The notes below the pieces were generated by a model, which made no database searches, was not told the origin of the DNA, and worked only from the letters and a program-made list of their open reading frames with translations. The position numbers and the translations under genes are program-made. Source: JBKPNJ01 sp963695705 (GTDB taxonomy: Bacteria; Actinomycetota; Actinomycetes; Propionibacteriales; Nocardioidaceae). Taken from it: DNA of 64,000 bases. This document shows, one piece after another, positions 44,550-53,193 of the stretch. Positions within the stretch are counted from its first letter, which is position 1; each line of letters starts with the position of its first letter. The DNA lies in assembly GCA_963695705.1 (NCBI GenBank), contig CAVOHB010000010.1:186001-250000 (forward strand), in the 5' to 3' direction.

Positions 44550-45961
44550 GGTCATGGTGGCCAGTCGTGCAAGACCAGAACCCACCGGCCGGCTGGTCGC
44601 CCGGGACCACCACATCAGGGGCGACCGAGTCTCGACATGACGGTGCAGTAGGAGCGCCACGGGCGACGCAGTGGCCGATTGTTCACGACGGTGGATAGGC
44701 TGCGCTGCGTCCGACTGTCTACGGTTTGAACCGTTCGCGTCGCGCACACCGTGAAACAACCTGCCATCTGTTACCCGTGACGCCGAGGGTGGTACGCCTC
44801 GCCGCTGAGCGGGCAACTCTCGGCCGGTGTCCGACCCACGAGAAGATCCGGCGGCCGTCCAGGCGGCGCTCGGTGTCGCTAGCACGCCTGTTGACGAGCC
44901 TCCCCCACGGGGGGTGACCCGAGCACCTGCGCGGGGAGACCTCGGGCATAGGTCCGTATGTTTCCCCGGACCTGAAACACTTCGGTGCCTCAGGACCTCA
45001 CTCGTCCATCCCGGCGGCTTCCTGCGAGCGCGGCGGCGCTCGAGCGGCAGCTGGAGCTGGTCCACTCCGTCGGCCTGGCACCAAGCGTTCCGGGCGTGCA
45101 TTTCCACCTGGCGAACGCGATCTTGTCCGCCGCGGTCGGGAAGCGCGGGGTTGTAGACATCGGCCTTCGACCATGCGCCGAGATCGAAGAGACCGGGGCC
45201 CAGGCCGGCGTCTCGATCTGCGCCGACGGCAGGCTGGCGTTTCACGACACCGACCTCGGGCCGTAGAACCCTGAGGACCGTACGGGTCGGCTGATGCGAC
45301 CGCTCCTCATCCACCGGTATCCGCAGCGCCGCGATCGGCTGGCCCAGCGTCAACCGCTGCCGACGAAGCTCCACCAGGACCGGGTGCGGCTGGCCGTCGA
45401 GAGTCACCGCGATCGCCTCGAACGGTGGACCTCGACCGCGACGGCGAACGTATCGCCCAGCCGGCTGTTTCGACCCGCTACCCGAGGCCGTCCCGGTCCA
45501 CCTGGACCACTCGATGCGAGCAGCGGCGTCGCTGTTCGTCGGGCGCGGCCGCCCCTACTACGTGCTCGATGATCTGCGTATCGATGCGGCGTTCGCGTCC
45601 ACCACGGACGCGCAAGCGTGCGGCGGAAGGTCGCCGACGGAGTGATCGACTCCCATGAGCATCGTGTTCCGTGGCCAGGACCTGGGAAGGCATGGACGGG
45701 GTGAGCACCTGTGTCCGCGGCGAGCTCCTCCGCAGCGGACCTCGTGTCGATCCCGTCGAACGCCCGGGCCCGCATCCTGACCATGCGATCCCTCCAAGCA
45801 GGCGACGATCGAGCAAGCCCGGCAAGCGACGATCGACGCCACCCTGAGCCCTGGCACGTGCGCAGATCGCAAGACGCGAAGAACGCCTACTGCCCGACAG
45901 CGACGACGACGCCGACCATCCCACACCGGATCCGAGATCCGCACGTTCCTCAGGAGCCTGA
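44550..45961. other. Decayed interval with short coding-like scraps
   Basis: No intact gene was found. On the plus strand there are coding-like pieces in changing frames, for example GVDPREDP-like text from 44827, a run with LVHSVGLAPSVPGVHFHLAN near 45060, and PEAVPVHLDHSMRAAASLF then GRPYYVLDDLRIDAAFAST near 45480-45640. They look like remains of one or two genes broken by frameshifts. I cannot name them. Confidence 0.45.
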
Positions 45962-46171
45962 ATGGCCAGCGCCGAAACCACCGAGTCACCCAACCGGCGA
46001 CCCTCGACCTACATGCGCCGTCAACGTTCGAGTCACGCCAGCGTGAACAGGAAGCGCGTGGAAGCGCGTATCGCTGGGGGTGATGTGCCATCCGAGTCGC
46101 GTCGCTTCGGGTTCCGCGGCGGACCCGACGCCGAGAACTCGCTGCTGGTGGTGACCCGTGTTCAGCAGTAA
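45962..46171 (+). CDS. Hypothetical basic protein, 69 aa
   Basis: ATG at 45962 gives a 69-residue Arg/Ser-rich frame (NRRPSTYMRRQRSSHASVNR) ending ENSLLVVTRVQQ. The next frame overlaps its stop by 14 bp. No family was recognised; it is kept because codon bias is consistent and the two frames abut. Confidence 0.3.
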   Translation: MASAETTESPNRRPSTYMRRQRSSHASVNRKRVEARIAGGDVPSESRRFGFRGGPDAENSLLVVTRVQQ

Positions 46172-46886
46172 GCGCCCGGCCACCGACCCGACGCCCACCA
46201 TCGAGCCACGCCTGCCGCGGCGGCGCGTCAGGCGCGCGGACGCGCACTGGGTCGCACCTTCCACGTTCGCCAGCCGCCAGGCCGACGCCGACCACGCCAA
46301 CACCACACGCAGCCAACCCCGACTCGTCAGCATCGGCCGATCCGAGTTCCGGCAACGCACCCGAGACGGCGATGTCGAGATCCTCGACGTCGAACTCTTC
46401 ATCGACCTCGACCACCCCGCCAACGGATACGTCCGCTTCGCCGGATCAGCCAGCCTGCACGCACTCCAAGACGACAAGCGCACCGAACAGGTCACCAGGC
46501 CTGCCGCCACTACCCGAACGCCGGGTTCCGGCGACCCGCAGCGCTCAACCTACGACAGGGCCGTCCACACGAGGCAGGCCGAAGTCGACGACGAGGCAGG
46601 TGGCGGAGACGACGGCGAGCCCGGAGCAGCTCGTGGTGCGCGCCCGGCTCGCCGTCCGCCCCACCGGGGGCGGGCAGATGACGCGGCGGACGCGGGACGA
46701 AGATCGCCGAGTTCGCGCGCACGCCCACCATCGAAGATGAGAACCGGCCTTGAGACGGAGGTCAAACCACGGCGAAGTGCGGCTGGTGCCGAAGGGCTTG
46801 AAAGTGCTGATCGAGTCCGGGCTTTGCTGCGGTTGATGCGGGACGTGAAGCTCGTGTCAGCGGCGGACTCTGCTGGACTTCGATGA
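46158..46886 (+). CDS. Hypothetical protein, probably truncated by frameshift
   Basis: Residues about 30-115 look like real protein (ADAHWVAPSTFASRQADADH, then VEILDVELFIDLDHPANGYV and RFAGSASLHALQDD). After that the frame turns Arg/Gly/Ala-rich with no structure, suggesting a frameshift near 46510. No family was recognised. It lies ahead of the terminase remnant, so a phage or element gene is possible. Confidence 0.3.
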   Translation: MFSSKRPATDPTPTIEPRLPRRRVRRADAHWVAPSTFASRQADADHANTTRSQPRLVSIGRSEFRQRTRDGDVEILDVELFIDLDHPANGYVRFAGSASLHALQDDKRTEQVTRPAATTRTPGSGDPQRSTYDRAVHTRQAEVDDEAGGGDDGEPGAARGARPARRPPHRGRADDAADAGRRSPSSRARPPSKMRTGLETEVKPRRSAAGAEGLESADRVRALLRLMRDVKLVSAADSAGLR

Positions 46887-46887
46887 T

Positions 46888-47256
46888 GTGCCCGTCTTGC
46901 TTGACGATCCGAGCCGCAGCGAGTGGCTACGGCTGTCGCGTGTGTACGCCGATCAGCCGATCAGGTCCCGTGAAGCCGACCGGGCCCTCGTCACCGCCTA
47001 CTGCGTGTATTGGTCCGCGTTCGAGCAGGCCGCACGTGACGTCACCACCCGCGGAGTCGTCGTCACCGGCCGATCCGGGAAGGACCACGACCGGCTGGTA
47101 AGGAACCCGTCCACGGGGTGGCGATGAGGGAGGCCGTGACGCAGGTGCGCTACCTAGCGGAACGCGCTCGGGCTGTCGCCGGATCCTCGTGGCCGGATCG
47201 GGATCACCGACGAAACAGCCGCGCACGAGGATGACGACAACCCGTTCGCCGGATGA
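46888..47256 (+). pseudogene. P27-type phage terminase small-subunit remnant
   Basis: The first frame reads SEWLRLSRVYADQPIRSREA then DRALVTAYCVYWSAFEQAAR and GVVVTGRSGKDHDRLVRNPS, the classic P27 pattern. A shift at about 47120 gives MREAVTQVRYLAER. A second restores the frame to LGLSPDPRGRIGITDE and the typical end DDNPFAG. Terminase small subunits start DNA packaging in tailed phages. No large subunit, portal or capsid gene follows, so this is a prophage scrap. Confidence 0.75.
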
Positions 47257-47514
47257 TCGCTGGGCTGTGCTGACGTCCGCCTGTAAGAAGCGGCTAGCAA
47301 GGAGGGGTAAGTCCTCTCGGGCGACGTGCCGGTTCGGGAAGGGGACGATCGCCGCGACGATGCTTGATCGCTCAACGAATAGCCGGGATTAGAGCGCCTG
47401 ACTTCTGCTCTCTAGTTGATCCACACGGCGACGGGCTGCCAGGCCGCTAAAAAGGCGTACGCGCACCGTTCTACGGGCGGTCTACGCCAGGGTCAACGTC
47501 GTGGCGGTGAATGA
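47257..47514. other. Short gene-free interval
   Basis: No coding frame or signal was seen between the terminase remnant and the DUF6221 stop. Confidence 0.4.
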
Positions 47515-47826
47515 TCAGAAGGGATAGGTGGGCGACCATTCAGGCCGGTGATCGGGATGGTCGGCGTAGGGCGAGGCGATACACCTCAGAACCCGTTCCA
47601 AACCCAACACGATGCCGTCCCCGGCACCGCCGTCCCGGGCATCGCGTATCAACCTTTCGTAGCTTGCAACCACTGTCCGCCTGGCTTCGCAGTCGGCAAG
47701 TACGCGGCGCGGATCGAACGTCGTCTCTGGGCGGTCCCTCGCAGCACGGCAGCCTTTCTCGTCCCCCACTTTTCCGGCTGCTTCGTCGTCGGCAATACGG
47801 GCACGGATGAACTCAACGAGCGTCAT
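47515..47826 (-). CDS. DUF6221 family protein
   Basis: The 103-residue protein matches the actinomycete DUF6221 pattern: LVEFIRARIADDEAAG at the start, DPRRVLADCEARRTVVASYE in the middle and VLRCIASPYADHPDHRPEW near the end. The central Cys-rich insert seen in longer members is missing. The start codon shares one base with the stop of the upstream coiled-coil gene (TGATG), so translation is coupled. DUF6221 is frequent in actinomycete mobile regions; function is unknown. Confidence 0.75.
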   Translation of the reverse strand: MTLVEFIRARIADDEAAGKVGDEKGCRAARDRPETTFDPRRVLADCEARRTVVASYERLIRDARDGGAGDGIVLGLERVLRCIASPYADHPDHRPEWSPTYPF

Positions 47827-48398
47827 CAGGGCCTAGCCGGGCGGCCCTCACTGTGCTCGTTGAGTAGTTGCTCAATCGCCGCGGCGCGGTCCTTCGCTGT
47901 TTCCCAGCGGTCGTTAGCCGCATCCATGCGATCCACGGCTGCTGACATCCGATCGTCGGCTGCATCCTTTCGACGCCGCTCGGCGGTTGCGCGAGCGTCG
48001 GTCAAGTCTGAACGATCCGCGGCCGACATTTCGCGATCCTCACGCGAACACTCCCGGTCCGCTTTCGATGCCTCGCGTTGCCTGGACGAGGCGACGTCAG
48101 CGATCTCAGTGTCCGATGCCCGCAGATCGGCGGCGAAGTCGCGACGGTCCGCCTCACGGTCACGGCTTTGGGCGAGCACGTCGCGCTCGTCCGCCATCTC
48201 GACGAGCGTCTCGGTGTCCACGTCGCGGTCAACGCTCTCGGCGTCCCGCGCGTCCGCCAGAGCGTCGCGATGATCCGCGATCTGGTCACGTTGATCAGCG
48301 GCGTCATCACGCGCTTTCGCGGCGAGGTCACGCAGCCATGCCAGTGCTCGCTGGTGATTTTCGATGCCGTCTGATTCAGCCATTGTCGGTCCGATCAT
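47826..48398 (-). CDS. Asp/Arg-rich coiled-coil repeat protein (copy 2, intact)
   Basis: The 190-residue soluble protein is nearly all charged helix. Segments such as DDAADQRDQIADHRDALADA, REDREMSAADRSDLTDARAT and SAAVDRMDAANDRWETAKDR repeat the D-R-x-x-A pattern about every seven residues. It ends with a short tail IEQLLNEHSEGRPARP. It starts at ATG 48398 or ATG 48383 (MAESDGIEN). It is a paralogue of copy 1 on the other strand and of the fragment at 48559-48790. There is no membrane segment or catalytic motif. It is coupled to DUF6221 downstream. Confidence 0.75.
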   Translation of the reverse strand: MIGPTMAESDGIENHQRALAWLRDLAAKARDDAADQRDQIADHRDALADARDAESVDRDVDTETLVEMADERDVLAQSRDREADRRDFAADLRASDTEIADVASSRQREASKADRECSREDREMSAADRSDLTDARATAERRRKDAADDRMSAAVDRMDAANDRWETAKDRAAAIEQLLNEHSEGRPARP

Positions 48399-48558
48399 CC
48401 CGAGACCTATTAACAGTAACCACCCTTGGTAACGGAGGGAATACCAACGGTCAATTGAATCCTGAAGCGGTCCCCTTCATCGAGTCGTCGCCGACCGCGA
48501 CGCCAGCCAGACGCAACAACCACCACCAAAATGCGTGCGACCACGGCACCATGAGGGG
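48399..48558. other. AT-richer leader of the coiled-coil gene
   Basis: This is a locally AT-rich stretch. On the minus strand TTGACC lies ahead of a TATTCC/TTAATA-containing region, which could hold the promoter of the coiled-coil/DUF6221 pair. Not decisive. Confidence 0.3.
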
Positions 48559-48790
48559 CTAGTCGGGACGATCTTTCCTGTCAACATTGTGCTCGTGGTC
48601 CGCTGCTTCGAGCCGATCCTTCGATGCGGCTTTGCGGTTTTCTGCACTCGCCGATCGGTCCTTGGCGGCTTCTTGGAGCCCTTCCGTTGCCTCTTTTCGG
48701 GCATCGATGAGGTCGGAAAGGTCAAACGCGGCTGACAGCCGGTCCTGCCGAGACAGCCTCCTCGTGGTCTGCGAACCAGTTCATCAAGTA
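48559..48790 (-). pseudogene. Asp/Arg-rich coiled-coil repeat protein, C-terminal fragment (copy 3)
   Basis: The minus-strand frame ending at TAG 48559 reads SRQDRLSAAFDLSDLIDARK, then EAAKDRSASAENRKAASKDR, ending NVDRKDRPD. It aligns with the middle and end of copy 2 (SREDREMSAADRSDLTDAR). The upstream part is in another frame (FADHEEAVS), so the gene is truncated and frameshifted. Confidence 0.65.
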
Positions 48791-48868
48791 GCTCATTTCG
48801 TCGCGGTGCCGGATCAATGGTCACTGGTCACTTACACGGTAAAGTCGTGCAGGTCGTGGTTGCACAGG

Positions 48869-50716
48869 ATGAGCACTGACTTGGCAGGATGGGAGCGGCT
48901 GGTCGTGACAGCGTCGACGGACTCCGGCTCTCACGCCGCGGCGGGAGTTGAGCGGAATCTGCTCGAGCGGCTCGGCGCGGTGGTGTTCCAGACCGATGCC
49001 CAGGGCAACTGGACGTACCTCAACCGCGCATGGACCGATATCACCGGTTACCCGCGAGAGGAGACGCTGGGCACCAACTTCCTGGAGTATGTACACCCCG
49101 ACGAGCGCGATTACACCGTGGCCCTGTTCATGGCGGTCGTCGAAGGTGCCGCGGACTCCTGCCACCACGAGACGCGCTACCGCACCCGCTCCGGCGCGTA
49201 CCGGTGGCTGGAGCTCCGGGCGACCCTGCTCTACGACGACGAGGGCAAGCTCGTGGGCAACTGCGGGACCCTGGTCGACATCACCAGCCGACGTGCCGCC
49301 ACGCGATCTATCGACGAGCGGGTTCAGCTCACCGAGCTGGTCGTGGGCGGTGAGTCGTTCGACGATCTGCCGTTCGGCGCGGTCCTTCTCGACCACGACC
49401 TTGTGGTCAAGCAGGCCTCCCCGACGGCGCGACGGCTTCTCGGCCACCCGCTGCCAGCCGGTACGCGCTTCGACGATCTGCTTCCCCAGCTGGATGTCCG
49501 CGACGCCAGGGGTGGCCCGCTAACCCATGCGTGGGGTCCGCTCACGACGGCGGCCCAGACCGGTCAGCGGCAGTACGCGGAACTTCAGTGGCGACCGTTG
49601 CACGGGGAGCCCTCCTTGTCCCTGCAGACGACCGTCATCCCGTCGGCGGGCAGAGACGCCGAGGGAGACGCCGCGAGCGACGACCGCGACCCGGAGCTCG
49701 TGATGCTGCTTCAGGACATCACCGGGCTACGCAAGGCCGAGATCCGGCTCGCAACCGTCGCCCGGCTGGCACAGCGAGCGCTCGAGGTCGCCACCCTGGA
49801 GAGTCTGCTCAACGAGGCCCTCCAGGCCGTGGTGCGGGTGCTCGGCACGGACTTTGCAGACCTGGTCGTCGCGGCGGCCGACGACAGCCTGGAGTTGCAG
49901 GCGCATGTCGGGTGGCAGCCCACACTGGACGCGTCGGAGATGGTGTCCAACGGGCTCATCCACCTCGCGCAGCTGGCCCGGCTGGCCGGCCGTCCGGTCC
50001 ACACCCACCAGATAGCCCTGCCTCGGCTGCCGGACATGGGTGCGATCTTCTCGGTCAGCGTTCCCGGCCCCGCTCCCCGGCCGCACGTGATCCTGCAGAC
50101 CCACTCGATGCGAGAGCGGTCGTTCAACACCGAGGAGGTGGACTTCATGGTCGGCGTTGTCGGCGTGCTCACGGCGGCCGTCGAACGCCGGCAGATCGAG
50201 GACGCCGCGGTAGCCCGGTCGTTGCACGACCCCTTGACCGGCCTGGCAAACCGGTCGTTGCTCAGGGACCGGCTCGATCACGCCGAGCGCACGGCCCGCA
50301 GGGACAGCCGCGGACTGGCTGTCTTGGCTCTCGATCTCAACCGGTTCAAGGTCATCAACGACACCCTCGGCCACGACGCCGGTGACGAGGTGCTCTGCAC
50401 GGTGGCGACCCGGCTCGTTCGCGCGACCCGCGACACCGACACGGTTGCCCGCGTCGGAGGCGACGAGTTCGTCCTCGTACTGCCGGGGATTGCCGATCGG
50501 GACGACGCCGCCGGAGTGGCGGCGAAGCTGTACTCCGTCGTCGGCGACGACATGGACGTGAACGGTGAGACGGTTCGCGTCCAGGCGAGCATCGGGGTGA
50601 CCGTGTCGCCCGACGGGAACGGCACCACGCCAGACCTGCTCAAGCGAGCCGACCTGGCCATGTACGCCGCCAAACGGACAGACAGCGGCTATCTCGTGCA
50701 ACCTGCCCACGACTGA
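48869..50716 (+). CDS. PAS-GAF-GGDEF diguanylate cyclase
   Basis: The 615-residue soluble sensor makes cyclic di-GMP. Its N-terminal PAS domain (about 30-150) has VFQTDAQGNWTYLNRAWTDI and PAC end VDITSRR. A second PAS-like domain runs to about 290, a GAF domain is at about 300-440, and the GGDEF domain has DPLTGLANRSLLRDRL and the active-site GGDEF (near residue 531). An inhibitory I-site RDTD lies five residues before GGDEF, so product inhibition is expected. There is no EAL domain. ATG at 48869 follows ACAGG. It is the only clearly intact regulatory gene of the island. Confidence 0.92.
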   Translation: MSTDLAGWERLVVTASTDSGSHAAAGVERNLLERLGAVVFQTDAQGNWTYLNRAWTDITGYPREETLGTNFLEYVHPDERDYTVALFMAVVEGAADSCHHETRYRTRSGAYRWLELRATLLYDDEGKLVGNCGTLVDITSRRAATRSIDERVQLTELVVGGESFDDLPFGAVLLDHDLVVKQASPTARRLLGHPLPAGTRFDDLLPQLDVRDARGGPLTHAWGPLTTAAQTGQRQYAELQWRPLHGEPSLSLQTTVIPSAGRDAEGDAASDDRDPELVMLLQDITGLRKAEIRLATVARLAQRALEVATLESLLNEALQAVVRVLGTDFADLVVAAADDSLELQAHVGWQPTLDASEMVSNGLIHLAQLARLAGRPVHTHQIALPRLPDMGAIFSVSVPGPAPRPHVILQTHSMRERSFNTEEVDFMVGVVGVLTAAVERRQIEDAAVARSLHDPLTGLANRSLLRDRLDHAERTARRDSRGLAVLALDLNRFKVINDTLGHDAGDEVLCTVATRLVRATRDTDTVARVGGDEFVLVLPGIADRDDAAGVAAKLYSVVGDDMDVNGETVRVQASIGVTVSPDGNGTTPDLLKRADLAMYAAKRTDSGYLVQPAHD

Positions 50717-50997
50717 CCATCCCTCCAGTCCTGACGGCGCGGCGAGAGGCTTGCACCACCATATAGTTGATTTGTGGCTGGTCGAGATGCGCCGGGTGTT
50801 GGTGGACCTGCATTGGCGCCATCAGAATTTGTTCGAGGGCGGCGATTTTATGCTCAGTGTCTACCGACGTTTCCGTCATTCTCGGCCTCGTCTGACTCGG
50901 GTCGACTCCCTTCTGCAGTACGAATGTGGGACCGGCTCTCAACTCCGGGCTGGATTGCCTAGCCGCTCACGTGACAATTCGCCGTTCGTAGGGTAAG
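50717..50997. other. Gene-free interval
   Basis: Short overlapping frames on both strands lack coding character. Nothing was supported until the RNA-like structure at 50998. Confidence 0.4.
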
Positions 50998-51057
50998 GAT
51001 GGGACTTGAGCGGCCCCGCCAGACGGCGCAACGTCGGACGGGGCCTAGATTCCCACC
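50998..51057 (+). ncRNA. Candidate structured RNA (three stacked stems)
   Basis: Three nested helices can form: an outer GATGGGA/TCCCACC-type stem with one mismatch, a middle perfect GGCCCCG (51012-51018)/CGGGGCC (51039-51045), and an inner GACG/CGTC closing a GCGCAA loop. The element ends 18 bp before the start codon of a 35-codon ORF and includes part of its leader. No known riboswitch was recognised. It could be a terminator of a short RNA or a cis-regulator. Confidence 0.4.
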
Positions 51058-51075
51058 TGCTAGGAGGCTGGAATC

Positions 51076-51183
51076 ATGGCTGCAATTCTCGCAGTTGAAT
51101 GGGGACGTGCCGTCAGAACGGGAATTTTCCGTTTTGCTGTGTTAGTCGCTATTTCTCGATCTGAAGGGTCGTTAGGCCGTTAG
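51076..51183 (+). CDS. Possible 35-aa small protein
   Basis: ATG is preceded by a strong TAGGAGG with 8-nt spacing. The frame starts MAAILAVEWGRAVRTGIFRF and has a moderately hydrophobic centre. GC content is clearly lower than in neighbours, pointing to foreign origin. No homologue was recognised. Confidence 0.4.
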   Translation: MAAILAVEWGRAVRTGIFRFAVLVAISRSEGSLGR

Positions 51184-51486
51184 AGCGCGGACCCGAAATC
51201 CCAGGGTGGGCCGGCGGCTCATCGAGTCGTTTCCGGCGGTCTCACGGCGGCGCAACGCCAACAAGGTCGGCGGCCCTGACTCTCTCAAGGGCGGGATCGC
51301 GGGCTGAACTTCAGTGAACGCCGTCCACACTCCTTCGGGTGGTGTTCTGCCGGCGGCTGACCAGGCAGCATGAGGCACCTACGGTGGTAAGTCCTAATCG
51401 CTCCCATGTGAAATCGCGGAGAACAACATCGGCCTGCGAACGCGCTTCGCCAACCGGGATTGGGCACAGGTATCTCCCAAGTCGAC
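51184..51486. other. Gene-free interval before the first IS element
   Basis: No supported frame or signal. Confidence 0.4.
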
Positions 51487-52848
51487 TGTGATGTCTCAAG
51501 ACATCGGAATAGTCCGTGCCTGCGTTTTGTAGGTTCGGGCTACTTCTTTGTGGTGGCTGGTCCAGGTGGTCGGCCGGTGGGTTGGTAGTCGCGTCGGGGG
51601 TCGATGACCAGTTCGCGGAGGTGTTCGCCGGTGGCGGCGTTGACGATTCTGACGTTGAGGTCGTTGACGAGCGGGATGACGTAGGTTCCGGCGTAGGTTC
51701 GGCCGACGCCGATGTGGCGCAGCCGGCCGGCGACGCGCAGGGTGACGGTGCCGGCTTTGCTGATCTTGTCGTGTCGGACTCGGTGGTGGGTGTCGCTGGT
51801 CCGGTCGGCGCCGGGGGTCGCCTTGGGGCGGGCGGTGTAGTTCGTGGCCGGTGTCGCGCGGTGGGGGAGGGATCGGTGCGGCCGGCGCTGGTTGTAGGTG
51901 TCGCGGAAGCGATCGAGGAGGGTCTGGAGTTCGGCGATGGTGGTCGGCTGGGCGGGTTGGGCGCGCAGCCATTTCTTCATCGTCTGCTGGAACCGCTCTG
52001 CTTTGCCGCAGGTGGTGGGGTGGTTGGGGCGGGAGTTCTTCTGGACGATGTTCAGGCGGCGGAGCTCGTGCTCGAGGTGGTTGCGTCCGCCGGGGCGGCT
52101 GGCGAAGCGGACGGTGTAGACCATCCCGTTATCGGTGAGGGTGGAGGCCGGATACCCGTGCTGGGCTGCGGCTTCGCGGAAGGTCGCCAGGACGATCTGA
52201 GCACTCACCCGGGCGTGGGCCGACAGGTGCAGGGCGTAGCGGGAGTGGTCGTCGAGCCAGCTGAGGATCTCCACGTCCGCGCCGGGTCGGCCGTCGGGAC
52301 GGGTGAGCCGGTAATGGGTGAAGTCGGACTGCCAGGTCTGGTTCGGCAGTTCGGCCTCGAACCGGATGTAGGACGACTTGGGCCGCTTCGATGGGTCCGG
52401 GGTGACCAGGCCATGGCGGAGGAGGATCCGGTTGATCGTGGCCCGCGACAGCACCGTGGCGTGATGATGCTGCAGATGCCAGCCGATGGTGTCCGCGCCG
52501 GAGTCCAGGCCGGCTTCGGTCAGCTGCTTGCGTAGCCGCAGCACCAGCTGGACCGTCACATCCGGTGTGAGGCGGGGGCGGGTCTTCGGTGCCCGCGAGC
52601 GGGGCTCGAACGCCTCCTCGCCCTCGGCCTGGTAGAGCTTCATCAGGCGGCTGATCCACCCTTGGGACACCCCGTAGGTGCGGGCCACCTCGGACTGGCT
52701 GGAACCGGCGAGCACGGCTGTGATGACCAGCCGCCGCTTGGAGGAGTTCGACATGGCCGAGCCTGTCGAGCCCCGACCATTCCGATGACCTGCGACACGC
52801 TATTCCGATGACCTGAGACACCCCATTCCGATGTCCTGAGCCAGCACA
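51487..52848. mobile_element. IS481-type insertion sequence, copy A (1,362 bp)
   Basis: Left end TGTGATGTCTCAAGACATCG and right end, read inward, TGTGCTGGCTCAGGACATCG are imperfect inverted repeats flanking one transposase gene. No clear target duplication is visible. Subterminal copies of CCGATGNCCTGAGACA occur near the right end. Confidence 0.85.
51540..52754 (-). CDS. IS481-family transposase (copy A, intact)
   Basis: The 404-residue DDE transposase has an N-terminal helix-turn-helix (SQSEVARTYGVSQGWISRLM) and a second HTH region. The catalytic core has D in WQSDFTHY, D in TLTDNGMVY and E in KAERFQQT. IS481 hallmarks YNQRRPHRSL and GRTYAGTYV are present. No frameshift. The element is probably still able to move. 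Confidence 0.93.
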   Translation of the reverse strand: MSNSSKRRLVITAVLAGSSQSEVARTYGVSQGWISRLMKLYQAEGEEAFEPRSRAPKTRPRLTPDVTVQLVLRLRKQLTEAGLDSGADTIGWHLQHHHATVLSRATINRILLRHGLVTPDPSKRPKSSYIRFEAELPNQTWQSDFTHYRLTRPDGRPGADVEILSWLDDHSRYALHLSAHARVSAQIVLATFREAAAQHGYPASTLTDNGMVYTVRFASRPGGRNHLEHELRRLNIVQKNSRPNHPTTCGKAERFQQTMKKWLRAQPAQPTTIAELQTLLDRFRDTYNQRRPHRSLPHRATPATNYTARPKATPGADRTSDTHHRVRHDKISKAGTVTLRVAGRLRHIGVGRTYAGTYVIPLVNDLNVRIVNAATGEHLRELVIDPRRDYQPTGRPPGPATTKK

Positions 52849-52908
52849 CTGCCGGGCGCACAGACCCGATGTATTACTCCGGCTGAGCTGCGACGTTTCG
52901 GCTTCGAG

Positions 52909-52975
52909 TGATGCCTGACAGTGTTCCGGCTGATGGTTGACAGCTGTTCCGCTTGATCCTTGACACTCCCTCGAT
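52909..52975. repeat. Three ~22-bp repeats, probable end of a lost IS21-like element
   Basis: Units TGATGCCTGACAGTGTTCCG, TGATGGTTGACAGCTGTTCC and TGATCCTTGACACTCCC follow each other with 22-23 bp spacing. Multiple short terminal repeats of this kind are typical of IS21-family ends. No istA/istB genes are present. Confidence 0.5.
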
Positions 52976-53193
52976 GAGGGAGATCGCAGGGCAGCCGGAG
53001 GCCGTCGCGGTCGCTCTCTCGACGAGACCGGCACTCTCTTGGCAGGCTTAGACCGACGTACGCGCCTCACGCGCCGTTCACAGTGTTGGAGCACGGGGAT
53101 GACGAGCCACATGTCGTCAAGGGCCTCCTGCCCTTGCCTGCGGGTCGACTGCCGGCCGTCGCTGCCAGCTCGAACCGGACAGTAAGGAGTGTC
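52976..53193. other. Leader region of the mutarotase gene
   Basis: The frame is open upstream of the mutarotase but with no family match. It probably contains its promoter, which was not resolved. Confidence 0.3.

Noticed and set aside
50998..51057. Cyclic-di-GMP riboswitch next to the GGDEF gene
   Set aside because: The conserved GEMM-I/II sequence blocks are absent.
52909..52975. CRISPR-like reading of the 22-bp repeats
   Set aside because: Only three diverged units without spacers; fits IS21-type terminal repeats better.
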